NCBI GenBank assembly: GCA_031278635.1
Contig: JAITKA010000062.1
Coordinates: forward strand, 1 to 47,901
Origin: Deltaproteobacteria bacterium
GTDB taxonomy: Bacteria; Desulfobacterota; Desulfarculia; Adiutricales; Adiutricaceae
Length of the DNA: 47,901 nt
Direction of reading: 5' to 3'
Positions 23,901 through 32,721 of this stretch are shown here, piece by piece (the stretch's first letter is position 1; each line of letters starts with the position of its first letter). The notes under the pieces were generated by a model that was not told where the DNA came from, made no database searches, and saw nothing but the letters and a program-made list of their open reading frames with translations. The position numbers and the translations under genes are program-made.

Positions 23901-26486
23901 TTGGGCGGCGGCATCTCGCTGAATACCGCTTACTACCCGCAGTACGTTAACCCGCAAAACAATGCCGAGAAACTCGCCTGGGTCGGCACCGTCTACGGGC
24001 TGTTCGTGGATAAGTGGGATAACCTGAGGGAAGACACGAACGGCGACGGCAAACTGACGCTGGCGACCGGGAGCGGCCAAGGCGATTACGTCGTGACCTT
24101 CAACAGCGTGTCCAACACCCTCCCCGAGGCCGACCAGCCCAACTGCTACATCGAAGGTATAGCCATCACCCGCTGCGGCGACACCTTCGGCACCGGGAAG
24201 CTGGAGCCCCTGCCCCTCCCGGACGGGGCCCCGACGAACATACATAAGCTAAAGACCGTCTGGGATGCCGGGCGGTGGTTGGCCGAGCTCGATCCCACCG
24301 GGGCGAACCTTCTCGCGGGTAGCCGGAACTACGCGACCGCGGCCACCAAAACCCAAGGCAAAAGGCTGATATATTTCAGCTACCCGGGCTCAAACACCTT
24401 AACGCCCTTTAACAATTCGGCGCAATCAACCGCCATTTTGAACAAATACTTGCTCCACGATAATTACGCCAGTAACCTGGTCGTGCCGGCCAACACGCAA
24501 AACACCAAGGCCGCCATGACCGCGAAGTTGATCAATTACGTCCAGGGAGCCGAGGTCCCCGGTTGGCGCACCAGGACCGTGGACAATCCCTGGGGCGGCA
24601 CCCCGGCCAAGGTGATTTGGAGACTCGGGGACGTCATTAACTCCAAGCCCATCGTGGTTGGGGCCCCGTCCTCCAATTTCGACATCCTGTACGGTAGCTC
24701 AAGCTATTTAAGGTACCGTACCGAAGCCGGCACCCGCCGGCAGGTCGCCTATTTCGGGGCCAACGACGGCATGCTCCATGCCATTAACCTTGGCTTCTAC
24801 GGCTCCATCGCCATCGGCCAGGTGGGCTACAACCTGATCCAGCGCGGGGCCAATCACGATCTGGGGGCCGAGATGTGGGCCTACATACCGGCCTCGATCT
24901 TGCCCCATTTGCAATGGCTCGCGGATCCCAATTACACCCACGCCTTTACGGTCGATCTTAAGCCACTTTTGGTGGACATTAAGATCGATGGTGAGTGGCG
25001 GACCGTCATCATCGGGGGACTCAGGCTAGGCGGCCGTCCCATCGAAAACCCCAACTCCGGTAGCGGGGAAGGGCCCTTTTACTCCGAGATATTCTGCCTT
25101 GACGTAACCGACCCCGAGTCCGCGCCTAAATTTTTATGGAGATACTCCTCCCGCGAGCTGGGCCTAACCGTCGGCATGCCCACCGTGGTGGCCTCAAACG
25201 GTAAATTTTACGCGGTCCTCCCCAGCGGGCCGGTCACCGACACGGTCGACGCCTCGGGCGGCATTAATTACGGGACCAATTCGCCCTATGACGGGTACAG
25301 CGACCAACGGGCCCGGCTAATCGTCCTGGACGCCGCGACCGGGGTTGAGATTAACACCGGAACCAACCTTTACGTCGCCGCCGAGGACGGCAAAAGCTTT
25401 TTCAACGAGCCCTTCATGCCCATCGCCCAGGACGCCGACAAAACGGACGACGTCTGGAACAATTACGCCGTTTACTACGGCCTGACCATCAGCCGCGACC
25501 CCAGCACCTGCCTGGATCGGGGAGCCGTTTACCGCCTAAGGACGGTGGACAAATCCACTTACGCCCCGCTTCTCCCCACCCAGTGGCAACTTGAGCGCTT
25601 CGTCTCCACCGATCGCCCGGTAACCGGGGCGGTCAACGGCACCTACGACAACCTCGGCCAGCTCTGGATCTACTTCGCGACCGGCCGGCTTTGGGGAATC
25701 GAGGACCTGACCCCCTGCTCGTCGATAAATACCACGCAATGCGTGGAAAACCACGAGCAATATCTCTACGGCATCAAGGAACAAACCGATTCCGCCACCG
25801 GACGCCTCCTCTTCACCGACAGGACCCCGGTGGTCAACAGCCTCTTCGACGTTACCGGCATACAAGTCTTCAGTAACGGATACGTGAAAATGAGTGACGG
25901 CGTCACCGTCCAGAATTACGGAGCCCTGGCCCAGGCCATCAAAAACCCCTCGGTCCCAGGCTACAAACGTAAACTGGACATGAGCCGGATACTCTTCCCC
26001 AACCAGACGCACTCGTTTGAGCTCAACTTCTACCAGCCCAAGCTGGTGGGCCTGGGGAACGGAAAGTCCCTAATCTCCTTTACGACCTTCGAGCCCAAAA
26101 GCGTGGCGAGCTTCTGCGGCGAGCTGGGCAGCAGCTACCTTTATATCCTGGATTCCTTCACCGGCCTAGCCAGCCCCGACTTATACTCGATCTTCTCCTC
26201 CGAAACGCCCATCCCCTTTGACCAGGAAGGCACGGCCTTTCTCGTCACCGGGGGCACCTTTACCTCTAACCAACTGAACACCGAGGTCACCATCTCCTAT
26301 ACCGACCATGTGTCCATCAAGACCAAAACCGTCGAGAACGAGGAGTTTAAGAAGGAGCTTCCCTTAGGCTACAACGAGGTCAGCTCGGTCATCTCCTGGC
26401 GCGAGGCCGTCAATACCGGCTTTACGCTGAGCGAAGACGCCATGACCCTGGATCTCCAAACCCTGGGCTCGGGCACAAACCCCTAA
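20970..26486 (+). CDS. pilY1: PilY1-family pilus-tip adhesin / assembly protein
   Basis: A 1838-residue secreted protein, longer than Pseudomonas PilY1 (about 1160 residues). A signal peptide covers about residues 1-35. The C-terminal PilY1 beta-propeller is clear: WRLGDVINSKPIVVG, FGANDGMLHA (G1263), MWAYIPASILPHLQ, VDLKPLLVDIKIDGEWRTVI and ending near FATGRLWG. Three aspartate-rich loops resemble calcium-binding sites: DLDGDGRVD (D81), DVNRNGIPD (about 918) and DTNGDGKLT (D1022). The last lies just before the propeller, where PilY1 calcium sites are known. PilY1 sits at the pilus tip with minor pilins, aids extension and binds surfaces. The N-terminal 900 residues are poorly recognisable. 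A terminator and tandem repeats separate it from pilX. Confidence 0.9.
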   Translation: MKSNFSSKKISLVVLLPLLVALATLIGFEGTSLAASFPNQPIKEQYQNRPLTVSGVTIPEVMLVVSKDLKMFQQGYPALVDLDGDGRVDTGFNPMVEYVGYFDSNSCYAYSGSTYKGLNGTYYAYGDAAGYFYRVGQAIEDQTEREIANSRPSSLKDYVVSPRSGFGVCYNPTTSAKVGSGSVRAFSGNWLNFIATSRMDAIRKILYGGKRSVDTTARTVLEGSFVPPDSTLWGTEVRSDDTWMEVTPLSAYYDVRKFTPFDKPVSKKAHFIARGSDLGSANKHFPALRVLQNADKSSFNIGGTDYVNESVTVTEPYARYWDWVLINRPLPDDKVLKSNVNRTIQIYNIHVEVCQTGNIGETEGCERFPGATSAETDDVWKPRGLLQRYGQGSTMMYFGLLTGGFGNYDAHKEGGILRNHIGPVMGKTPSNVSTQYVPAIDIQTGQVLANGLIKNLDNLMIAGRPINSNPLDAQFYKNHKSWGNPIGEMYFEAVRYLGGLTTPTQSYSKETESDESGSTNNNLTRFAYATNAWNSRKPGILASDCVQPVILLISDVASSYDGNSFNTDLSRPLIPGTTLPSGTNLPQSFNYKTYLDSMTKIEGLNTTGQVNYIYSSASQNFCGPKSLSSLTDVSGICPELPSAQGTYSVAAAAYYAHIRDFNLSTSENKVPNGVNTFAVSMSSAFPQLTFNVSDSKSVTIMPTNITAGASGKFLGFLNYFVLEWDSDRNGMTFHAKIKVNFSDQEMGDDWEGDGQITYEIDLLTDATTPANMRGSTKVGLDSGELRAGTYYVFKNPATANSKEDFIEIRPDQVKAIRVASSWQTTGTGLGMAMGYNISGTTRDNTYLDLTMNAPPASNNLTPRDCPYVGGSTSGTYGCGKRITSLKSQARIFAFGTDKNVENLPSTMWMAAKYGGFNDVNRNGIPDPGEWENTDGTPRNFFQAKNLSELASKMENAFVAIARSISTGTATSASTNTVLGGGISLNTAYYPQYVNPQNNAEKLAWVGTVYGLFVDKWDNLREDTNGDGKLTLATGSGQGDYVVTFNSVSNTLPEADQPNCYIEGIAITRCGDTFGTGKLEPLPLPDGAPTNIHKLKTVWDAGRWLAELDPTGANLLAGSRNYATAATKTQGKRLIYFSYPGSNTLTPFNNSAQSTAILNKYLLHDNYASNLVVPANTQNTKAAMTAKLINYVQGAEVPGWRTRTVDNPWGGTPAKVIWRLGDVINSKPIVVGAPSSNFDILYGSSSYLRYRTEAGTRRQVAYFGANDGMLHAINLGFYGSIAIGQVGYNLIQRGANHDLGAEMWAYIPASILPHLQWLADPNYTHAFTVDLKPLLVDIKIDGEWRTVIIGGLRLGGRPIENPNSGSGEGPFYSEIFCLDVTDPESAPKFLWRYSSRELGLTVGMPTVVASNGKFYAVLPSGPVTDTVDASGGINYGTNSPYDGYSDQRARLIVLDAATGVEINTGTNLYVAAEDGKSFFNEPFMPIAQDADKTDDVWNNYAVYYGLTISRDPSTCLDRGAVYRLRTVDKSTYAPLLPTQWQLERFVSTDRPVTGAVNGTYDNLGQLWIYFATGRLWGIEDLTPCSSINTTQCVENHEQYLYGIKEQTDSATGRLLFTDRTPVVNSLFDVTGIQVFSNGYVKMSDGVTVQNYGALAQAIKNPSVPGYKRKLDMSRILFPNQTHSFELNFYQPKLVGLGNGKSLISFTTFEPKSVASFCGELGSSYLYILDSFTGLASPDLYSIFSSETPIPFDQEGTAFLVTGGTFTSNQLNTEVTISYTDHVSIKTKTVENEEFKKELPLGYNEVSSVISWREAVNTGFTLSEDAMTLDLQTLGSGTNP

Positions 26487-26506
26487 CCAAGTAACCCCCC
26501 AAAAAA

Positions 26507-26539
26507 CCCGCCGGTGGCCCCATAAAGGCCACCGGCGGG
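26507..26539. terminator. Strong hairpin after pilY1
   Basis: CCCGCCGGTGGCC and GGCCACCGGCGGG form a perfect 13-bp stem with a 7-base loop. An A6 run precedes it, so a T tract exists only on the minus strand. It may still act as a 3'-end stabiliser for pilY1 mRNA. Confidence 0.6.
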
Positions 26540-27531
26540 TCAACCACCCTCACGGCAATCCGCGCGATAAAATATTTCAACCACCCAAACCCTCGATACA
26601 ATGCCCGGATCCCATGAGCCGGGCGCCGTGACTGTATTGGTGGTAAATACATTTCATCATCGCCCCCCCCAGCGAGCCCATACAAACCCCGCCCGATTTT
26701 ACTTACCTCGTCCGCCGATGGCATTTCACCCTGGCTCCTGGGAATGGCCAAACGCCTCTAGCCTTCGCGGCGGTAACGTACCCGTTATTCTCCCGCGGAA
26801 TGGATTGTATCGTTTCACCGTGGATGCCCATATCGCAAGGCAATACGGCAAAGCCTGGCGTGATTGCGCGGAGACGTTTTTAAGTAATACTCACGGAACC
26901 CAGGTCACGCCGCCTTTTGCCTTTCCCCGGACCCGGCGGGGCACTCCTTCCCTTTCGCCTCTTTTAACTGGCCCTGGACGGACGGCTTAAAAATGAACAA
27001 TGTAATTTATCGAGGTCTATCGCGCTTAATTTAAGCGCATATCGTCAACCGACGGAACCGCTACCCTGATAGTCATCGGCCAAGCCTAGGGACCGGCTTT
27101 GGGACCAGGCCGATTTTCCCATGAAAGTTGTCAACCCAAAAAACGATATGCGGATTATTATGGCCAACGGCGTTAGCGGTACGCTTGCGTCCCCTGAATG
27201 GGGGGATTTAAGGCCCTGAAATACGCTCTGTCACCTTTAACCCCTCAATCCAAGTAAAAGTAATCACCGTTCCGGGTAAAACGACGCCCGGTGTCGATAT
27301 TCTCCGTACGGGGGGCTTACGACTTTCATTCGCCGGGGCGCCAATTTTTATCGCGGGCGCTTTTTGTCTTTATCGGGGCCGGCTTCTCCCCCCGCGGGAC
27401 CAGGGGCTTGGCCAAGCGGTCGCCCTTGCCTTGCAAGGGCGAAGGCGCAAAGGTGTCCTTTCCCGTTGCCTAATGGCCGTGGAATGTGATATCAAAATTG
27501 AGCCAACGGGTCATGGTTAGAGGAGGCCCCG
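26540..27531. other. About 1 kb without a convincing gene
   Basis: The plus-strand ORFs at 26601-26990 and 27291-27473 lack ribosome-binding sites and give Pro/Arg-rich, unrecognisable products. Composition is intermediate. The promoter for glycerate kinase is probably in the last 200 bases, but no clear boxes are visible. Confidence 0.45.
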
Positions 27532-28668
27532 ATGAGAGTCGTCATCGCCCCCGATTCGTTCAAGGGAAGTTTATCGGCCCCCATGGCCGCCCAAAGCATC
27601 CACAGGGGTTTGGCCAGGGTCTGGCCCGAGGCCGAGTACCGGCTTTTCCCCGTGGCCGACGGGGGCGAGGGCACGGTCGAAACCTTGGTCAACCTGACCG
27701 GGGGGGAGCTTATCCATGGCGTGGCCAGGGACCCTTTGGGCCGCCCGGTGGAGGCATTTTTCGGCTTTTTGGGCGACGGCAGGACGGCGGTTTTGGAAGC
27801 GGCCTCGGCTTGCGGCCTGGGCAGGCTGGCCCCGGGGGAGCTTGACCCGGCGGCGGCCAGTTCCCACGGGCTCGGGGAGCAGATCCGGGATGCCGTCTCC
27901 AGGGGGGCCAAAAAACTTTTGATAGGGTTGGGCGGGAGCGCCACCAACGATGCCGGGAGCGGCATGCTCTCGGCCCTGGGTTTTAGGTTTTTGGGCGAGG
28001 GGGGAAACGAGCTTGGGCCCGGGGGTCTGGCCCTGGCCGGCCTCGCGAAAATCGAGAGCGACGGCTACGTCGACCGGCTCTCGGGGATACCCATCGTAAT
28101 CGCCTCGGACGTCCAAAACCCCCTCGTGGGGCCCGACGGGGCCTCGATGGTCTTTGGCCCGCAAAAGGGGGCAAGCCCAGGGATGGCGGAAAGGCTGGAC
28201 CGGGCCCTTGGCCGCTTCGCCGCCGTGGCCAGGGAAACGACCGGGCGGGACGTCTCCGGGGTCCCCGGGGCCGGGGCCGCGGGCGGTTTGGGGGCGGCCT
28301 TTTGGCTTTTCACGGGGGCAAGCTTTAGGCCGGGCGTGGAGGTCGTTTTAAGCGAGGGGAAATTCGACGAGAAGGCGGCCGGGGCCTCCCTCATAGTCAC
28401 CGGGGAGGGCAGGAGCGACGGCCAGACAGTCTGGGGCAAGGCCCCCGTGGGGGTGGCCGAGCGGGGGCGGATTCTGGGTGTGCCCACGGTCTGCCTCTCG
28501 GCCTCGCTCGGCGAGGGCTACCATAAAATGTACGGGAAAAACGTGGCCGCCGTCATGTCCATGTCCCCCGGGCCCATGGGCTTGGACGAGTCCATGGCCA
28601 TGGCCGGGCCCATATTGGAGGACGCGGCCGAGAGGCTGGCGAGGCTCCTGTCGGTCAGGGCGTTTTAG
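27532..28668 (+). CDS. glxK: Glycerate kinase (GarK/GlxK type)
   Basis: A 378-residue cytoplasmic enzyme of the GarK/GlxK glycerate kinase family, which phosphorylates D-glycerate, usually to 2-phosphoglycerate. Diagnostic stretches: IAPDSFKGSLSA at the N-terminus, PVADGGEGT around residue 41, LIGLGGSATNDAGSGMLSALG in the middle, GAAGGLGAAF and VTGEGRSDGQTVWGKAPVGVA. Length is normal. AGAGGAGG lies right before the ATG. It is a single gene, not next to other glyoxylate or galactarate genes, so its pathway cannot be read from context. Confidence 0.92.
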   Translation: MRVVIAPDSFKGSLSAPMAAQSIHRGLARVWPEAEYRLFPVADGGEGTVETLVNLTGGELIHGVARDPLGRPVEAFFGFLGDGRTAVLEAASACGLGRLAPGELDPAAASSHGLGEQIRDAVSRGAKKLLIGLGGSATNDAGSGMLSALGFRFLGEGGNELGPGGLALAGLAKIESDGYVDRLSGIPIVIASDVQNPLVGPDGASMVFGPQKGASPGMAERLDRALGRFAAVARETTGRDVSGVPGAGAAGGLGAAFWLFTGASFRPGVEVVLSEGKFDEKAAGASLIVTGEGRSDGQTVWGKAPVGVAERGRILGVPTVCLSASLGEGYHKMYGKNVAAVMSMSPGPMGLDESMAMAGPILEDAAERLARLLSVRAF

Positions 28669-28795
28669 GCTTGGGGGGCCTTTGGCTAATTTTGGGGCAA
28701 AAATAGCGAATCTGGCGGCCAATCGGCGGGCTTTTTGACGACTTTGCCTAGTAATATGGCGCTTTTGTCCCCTAGGAATAAGATTTCAGGGGCCC

Positions 28796-28824
28796 TTGAC
28801 AAAACTGGGACTTTTGTGTAGTAT
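28796..28824 (+). promoter_or_regulatory. Consensus sigma70 promoter of the rpsF-rpsR-rplI operon
   Basis: TTGACA (28796-28801), a 17-base spacer and TAGTAT (28819-28824), about 95 bases before rpsF. The leader contains a GCCGC/GGCGGC hairpin near 28838-28855 that could be an S6:S18 autoregulatory site, but I cannot match the known leader motif confidently. Confidence 0.85.
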
Positions 28825-28920
28825 GTGCGTTTCACATGCCGCTCTTTGGGGCGGCCACTCTCGCCCCGACGGAAAAGCGAGCGTTTTTCAAGCGGGGCCT
28901 TAGGTCCATGAGGAGTGACC

Positions 28921-29421
28921 ATGTATACCAGAAGGTATGAAACTTACATGCTGCTTTCCCCGAACCTGTCAACGGAGCAATTGACGGCCTTCAAAGCCAA
29001 AGTCGATGGCATCCTGGCCAAGGGGGAGGCGCAAATAGTCCGCTTCGAGGAGCGGGGTCGGCAAAAGCTGGCTTACCCGGTCAAGAAGGAGCTGTTCGGC
29101 TATTACATCCTGTACGATTACAGGTCCAAGGCCGAGCTCGCCTTCGAGCTGGAGCGCAACCTTAAGATCGACGAACAGGTCTTCAAGTATCTGACCATAG
29201 TTTTGGACAAAAACTTTACCGAGGAAAAATACCAAGCCGTCCTCGATAACATGGCCAGCGAAGCCGCCAAAAAGGAAAAAGAAAAAGAGCAAGCCCAGGA
29301 AAAGTCCGCCAAAGCCCCAGAGTTGGGCATGGACGACGAGCTGATGGGTGACCCTTTCGGCGAGGAATCAAGTTACTTTGAAGAAGCTTCCGACGACGAT
29401 TCAGTCGACGGGACGTATTAA
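28921..29421 (+). CDS. rpsF: Small ribosomal subunit protein S6
   Basis: A 166-residue protein. The first 100 residues are standard S6: YTRRYETYMLLSPNLS at the start, EERGRQKLAYPVKKELFGYYILYDY in the middle and FKYLTIVLD later. S6 binds S18 and the central domain of 16S rRNA. A charged, acidic C-terminal tail of about 65 residues, rich in Glu, Lys and Asp, is longer than in E. coli. I use the ATG at 28921, which has GAGGAG five bases before it, instead of the GTG at 28915. It is first in the conserved order rpsF-rpsR-rplI, with a 12-base gap to rpsR. Confidence 0.97.
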   Translation: MYTRRYETYMLLSPNLSTEQLTAFKAKVDGILAKGEAQIVRFEERGRQKLAYPVKKELFGYYILYDYRSKAELAFELERNLKIDEQVFKYLTIVLDKNFTEEKYQAVLDNMASEAAKKEKEKEQAQEKSAKAPELGMDDELMGDPFGEESSYFEEASDDDSVDGTY

Positions 29422-29433
29422 AGGAGAACCATC

Positions 29434-29724
29434 ATGGCTGACTACAGTGGTTCGGACGATAAGAATCCCCGCCGCGACCGGCGCAAAAAGAAACCCTACC
29501 ATCGCCGGAAAGTCTGTCGCTTCTGCGCGGACCATATCGATTCCGTGGATTACAAGGACATCAAAACCCTCAGGCCGTTCGTGACCGAGAGGGGTAAAAT
29601 AGTGCCTAGGCGCATTAGCGGCAACTGCGCCAAACACCAGAGATTGCTGACAAAAACCATCTTAAGGGCCCGCTACATGGCCTTACTACCCTACACGGCC
29701 ATGGTGCCGTCCACCCAGTATTGA
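29434..29724 (+). CDS. rpsR: Small ribosomal subunit protein S18
   Basis: A 96-residue S18 with a basic N-terminus and the core [13 protein letters not shown]-type [33 protein letters not shown] and [10 protein letters not shown]. The cysteines in CRFC and NCAKH form the zinc-binding set seen in C+ S18 versions. S18 forms a heterodimer with S6 on the 30S platform. AAAGGAG is upstream of the ATG. It ends 15 bases before rplI in the same operon. Confidence 0.97.
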   Translation: MADYSGSDDKNPRRDRRKKKPYHRRKVCRFCADHIDSVDYKDIKTLRPFVTERGKIVPRRISGNCAKHQRLLTKTILRARYMALLPYTAMVPSTQY

Positions 29725-29739
29725 CGGAGGTCGGGACCG

Positions 29740-30300
29740 ATGGAAATCATTCTGACCAAGGACGTGAGCAACCTGGGGATGGCCGGGCAGGTGCTCAAGG
29801 TCGCCCCCGGCTATGCCCGCAATTTCCTGCTCCCCTCGGGCAAGGCCCTGGAGGCCACCCATAGTAACCTTAAGGCCTTGGCCCGCAAAAGGGCCGAGTT
29901 CGAGGCCAGGGCCAAAGCGGCCAAGGATCAGGCCCTGGAGCTTAAAACCAAGTTCTCCTCGCTGGTGCTGAGCCTGACCCGCAAGTGCGGCGACAAGGGC
30001 AAGCTCTACGGCGCCGTGACCCCGTCCGACATCGTGGCCGCCGCCGAGGAACAGGGTTTTACCGTGGACCGCAAGCGCCTGCGCTTGGCCGAGCCCATCA
30101 AGACCCTGGGCGATTTCGAGGTGTCCGTGAGGCTTCACCCCGAGGTGAGCGCGACCTTCAAAGTCAAGGTCCTGCCCGAGATCCAGAAGGCCAAGGCCGA
30201 TTCCGAGAACCCGGAAGAGGCCCAGGAAACGCCCGACGGCGCGCCAAAGGCCGAGGAAGCCCCGGCCCCCGAGGCCGAGGCCGCCCCGGACGACGCCTGA
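29740..30300 (+). CDS. rplI: Large ribosomal subunit protein L9
   Basis: A 186-residue L9. The N-terminal domain MEIILTKDVSNLGMAGQVLKVAPGYARNFLLP is the family signature, followed by the long connecting helix and the C-terminal domain with KLYGAVTPSDI. L9 projects from the 50S L1 stalk base and influences frame maintenance. A tail of about 35 residues rich in Ala, Pro and Glu extends beyond the usual end. GGAGG lies in front of the ATG. It is the last gene of the operon, followed by a 12-bp hairpin. Confidence 0.97.
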   Translation: MEIILTKDVSNLGMAGQVLKVAPGYARNFLLPSGKALEATHSNLKALARKRAEFEARAKAAKDQALELKTKFSSLVLSLTRKCGDKGKLYGAVTPSDIVAAAEEQGFTVDRKRLRLAEPIKTLGDFEVSVRLHPEVSATFKVKVLPEIQKAKADSENPEEAQETPDGAPKAEEAPAPEAEAAPDDA

Positions 30301-30330
30301 CGGGCCAAAGGCCCCGATGGAATCCCTTAC

Positions 30331-30362
30331 CCTTCCGCGGCCTTAGCCCAGGCCGCGGAAGG
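30331..30362 (+). terminator. 12-bp perfect hairpin after rplI
   Basis: CCTTCCGCGGCC, loop TTAGCCCA, GGCCGCGGAAGG, followed by a pyrimidine-rich region with scattered T runs (CTTTTCGTTTCCCCTTT). It is a plausible end of the ribosomal operon, although the T tract is broken. Confidence 0.65.
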
Positions 30363-30540
30363 CCGCTTTCCGTTCGCTTTTCGTTTCCCCTTTCACCTAG
30401 GCCCCGATCCCCCTCTTGACCACGGTCAGGAGCCTCAGATGGAGATCCCTCTGCCCCTTGGCGGGCGCCCGTGACCCCTTCGGGGCCATTGGCGGCCACC
30501 GTGTCTTACCGGGCGGCGAGCCCGGCCAGTAGGAGCGATC

Positions 30541-31644
30541 GTGAGCTCAAAGCGCGACAACCCCCCAACCGGCGGCGGCAGCCTTTTAAAGCAAATGGGC
30601 CAAGGCTTCGACAAGGTCATTAACAAACTAAACAACCGCTCCGAGCCCAAACCTCCCCCCTCCCCCGGCAAGGACCTGGCCCGGGCCAACCCCCTGGCCC
30701 TCTGCTGGAAGCTCGAGGAAATCCTCCTTTACGACGACGAGAAGAACCCCTGGCCCCAGGAGCTCCTGAAGTTCGTCCTAAACTTTTCCAAGCTCTCATG
30801 GGGCTTCCTGACCGAGATCCTCACCGGCGATCCCAAGCATTTCGTCATCATAGCCGGGCAACCCTTCCCCCAGAACCTGGAACCCAGGCAGCCCATCGCC
30901 TCCGGCCTCGCCGGTTACGTCCACGCCAGCGCCCAACCCTTGGCCATCGCCTCCATCAAAACCGTCGAGGATCTTTCCTTCGTCTTTTACCCCGGTGACC
31001 CCCTGAAAAAGGCCGTCAGTTTTTACGCCTGGCCGCTCATCTACAACGAGGCGGTCAGGGGCTCGCTTATCCTGATGGGCAAATCCGACCAGCTCCTGGA
31101 CGACGAGGCCATCCATTTCCTCGATTTCGTGGCCCTGAGGCTGTCCTCCCACTACCAGCAGTTCAAACTCCTAAACCGCGTCGTGGAACTGAACCACCTG
31201 GACGCCCAGACGGGCCTGCCCCATCGGACGTTTTTCATCCAGCGGCTCGAGCGCCTGATTGAGGCCCGGAAAACCGAGGGCGTGACCCTCTCGCTCCTTA
31301 GCGTCTCCGGCCTGGGCCGCTACGCCCTGAGCTTCGGCCAACAGGAAACGGCGAAGCTGTTAAAGGAGCTGGCCAAGGAACTTTTGACCTATTCCGCCCA
31401 GGAATGGGAAATCGGGCACGTCTCCTACGGCCTCTTCGCCATAGCCGCCCCGGCCGGCGAGAAACAGAACCTCGACGCCGTGGTCGATAATTTCCAAAGG
31501 GCCCTGAGCGGCTGGTCCATCCCCACCCGCACGGGCAGGGTCAATTTCGTCTTCCACCATTCCGAGGCCAGTTTCCCCGCCAACGGCTCGAAGCCCGAGA
31601 TGCTGCTTGAGGTGGCCTTATCCAACCTAGCCGCGGCCACTTGA
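30541..31644 (+). CDS. GAF-like plus degenerate GGDEF domain protein
   Basis: A 367-residue cytoplasmic protein. After a polar N-terminus of about 50 residues, the middle (about 70-200) resembles a GAF sensor domain (GLAGYVHASAQPLAIASI, then WPLIYNEAVRGSLIL). A GGDEF-like domain follows: LDAQTGLPHRTFFIQRLERLI corresponds to the D-x-LTGLPNR start of diguanylate cyclases. However, the GGDEF signature is replaced by SYGLF in HVSYGLFAIAAP, so cyclase activity is very unlikely. It may bind a nucleotide or act as a scaffold. The GTG start has TAGGAG six bases ahead. It lies 240 bases after rplI, beyond a hairpin, so it is probably separate from the ribosomal operon. Confidence 0.7.
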   Translation: MSSKRDNPPTGGGSLLKQMGQGFDKVINKLNNRSEPKPPPSPGKDLARANPLALCWKLEEILLYDDEKNPWPQELLKFVLNFSKLSWGFLTEILTGDPKHFVIIAGQPFPQNLEPRQPIASGLAGYVHASAQPLAIASIKTVEDLSFVFYPGDPLKKAVSFYAWPLIYNEAVRGSLILMGKSDQLLDDEAIHFLDFVALRLSSHYQQFKLLNRVVELNHLDAQTGLPHRTFFIQRLERLIEARKTEGVTLSLLSVSGLGRYALSFGQQETAKLLKELAKELLTYSAQEWEIGHVSYGLFAIAAPAGEKQNLDAVVDNFQRALSGWSIPTRTGRVNFVFHHSEASFPANGSKPEMLLEVALSNLAAAT

Positions 31645-32611
31645 CCTAACGTTAACGGAACGTTCATGGAATGTTGACGGTACGTTGCCGAAACGGGTAG
31701 GAAACGTTTCGGTTCATGACTCCCCTAAGACCCCACTGTTTCCCTACCGAGCCACAAATGCTTGTGACAGGCGCCCCGTATAACACCTTAAGGGGCGACG
31801 CGATTCCCGCCAGATTGCCTTTTTGCCTAATCGTTGGATTATCTGCAAAAAACGACATTTCGAAATGCAATGTGTTATAATCATTCCACGAGGGACCTTC
31901 CGGCCGCCCGCCCGCTTGGGGTCTACCCACCGCGCGGCCCTAACATTCGCCGCTCCCGTCCGTTAGGGGGCCCCCTGGGAGGCCCGATCGCCGCCCCGGC
32001 CTGGATGGCCGGTTACGCCGTATTGAACGGTAACGACAATCGGGGGCCTTAAAGACCTGTCGGATAGCCACTAAAGTAGTCTTTAACGCTTAATCCGACG
32101 ATACGGCCATTTATCTCCTTGCCATCTGACTAATTAACGTTAGGTAAAAATAATTTCCGGATCTTTTTTGCTAATTAACGCCAATTTTTTTTACTTTAAT
32201 TTATAGCTTAATACAGCTCATACCCAATATTAACTATACCTTGAACTTTATTAAGTTCTATTTTTTCTCTTATTTTTGTTAAGGCAAGCTTAAATAAGAA
32301 TAAGACAAGTTTAATTTATTACGGGACTAATCTGGCCAATATTTAAGTTCTGCCTTGGCTGTCCCTTTAGCGTTTCACATGTGCGGACTCCTTAAGGGAC
32401 TTAAATTTTTGCTAAAAATAAATTACGCAACTAAAATATAACATAAATTTAATAACATAGCGTTCTAATACCCTTAACGCCGCTCACTAACCGTTATTTA
32501 ATTTTACGATTTAGGCATAAATTCAGAGCGCTGGCTTAATTTTGCATTTGAGGCCATAAAATACTAAAGTAAAATGCGACATTGGTATCTATCCAACTTT
32601 CAAGCCAGCCC

Positions 32612-32637
32612 AGGACTTAACGAAAGGACTTAACGAA
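32612..32637. repeat. 13-bp perfect tandem duplication
   Basis: AGGACTTAACGAA occurs twice in direct tandem. It is the third 13-bp duplication in the window, unrelated in sequence to the other two. Confidence 0.85.
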
Positions 32638-32721
32638 AAAGCGCCTGATTGATTGTGATAAAATAGCCGGTAATTATACTCTCTGACCAATATTTAATTT
32701 TTTTAATAACTAATTTCCTCC

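Noticed and set aside
26601-26990. 129-codon plus-strand ORF after pilY1
   Set aside because: No ribosome-binding site, unusual Pro/His/Arg composition and no similarity I recognise. A decayed gene is possible but not supported.
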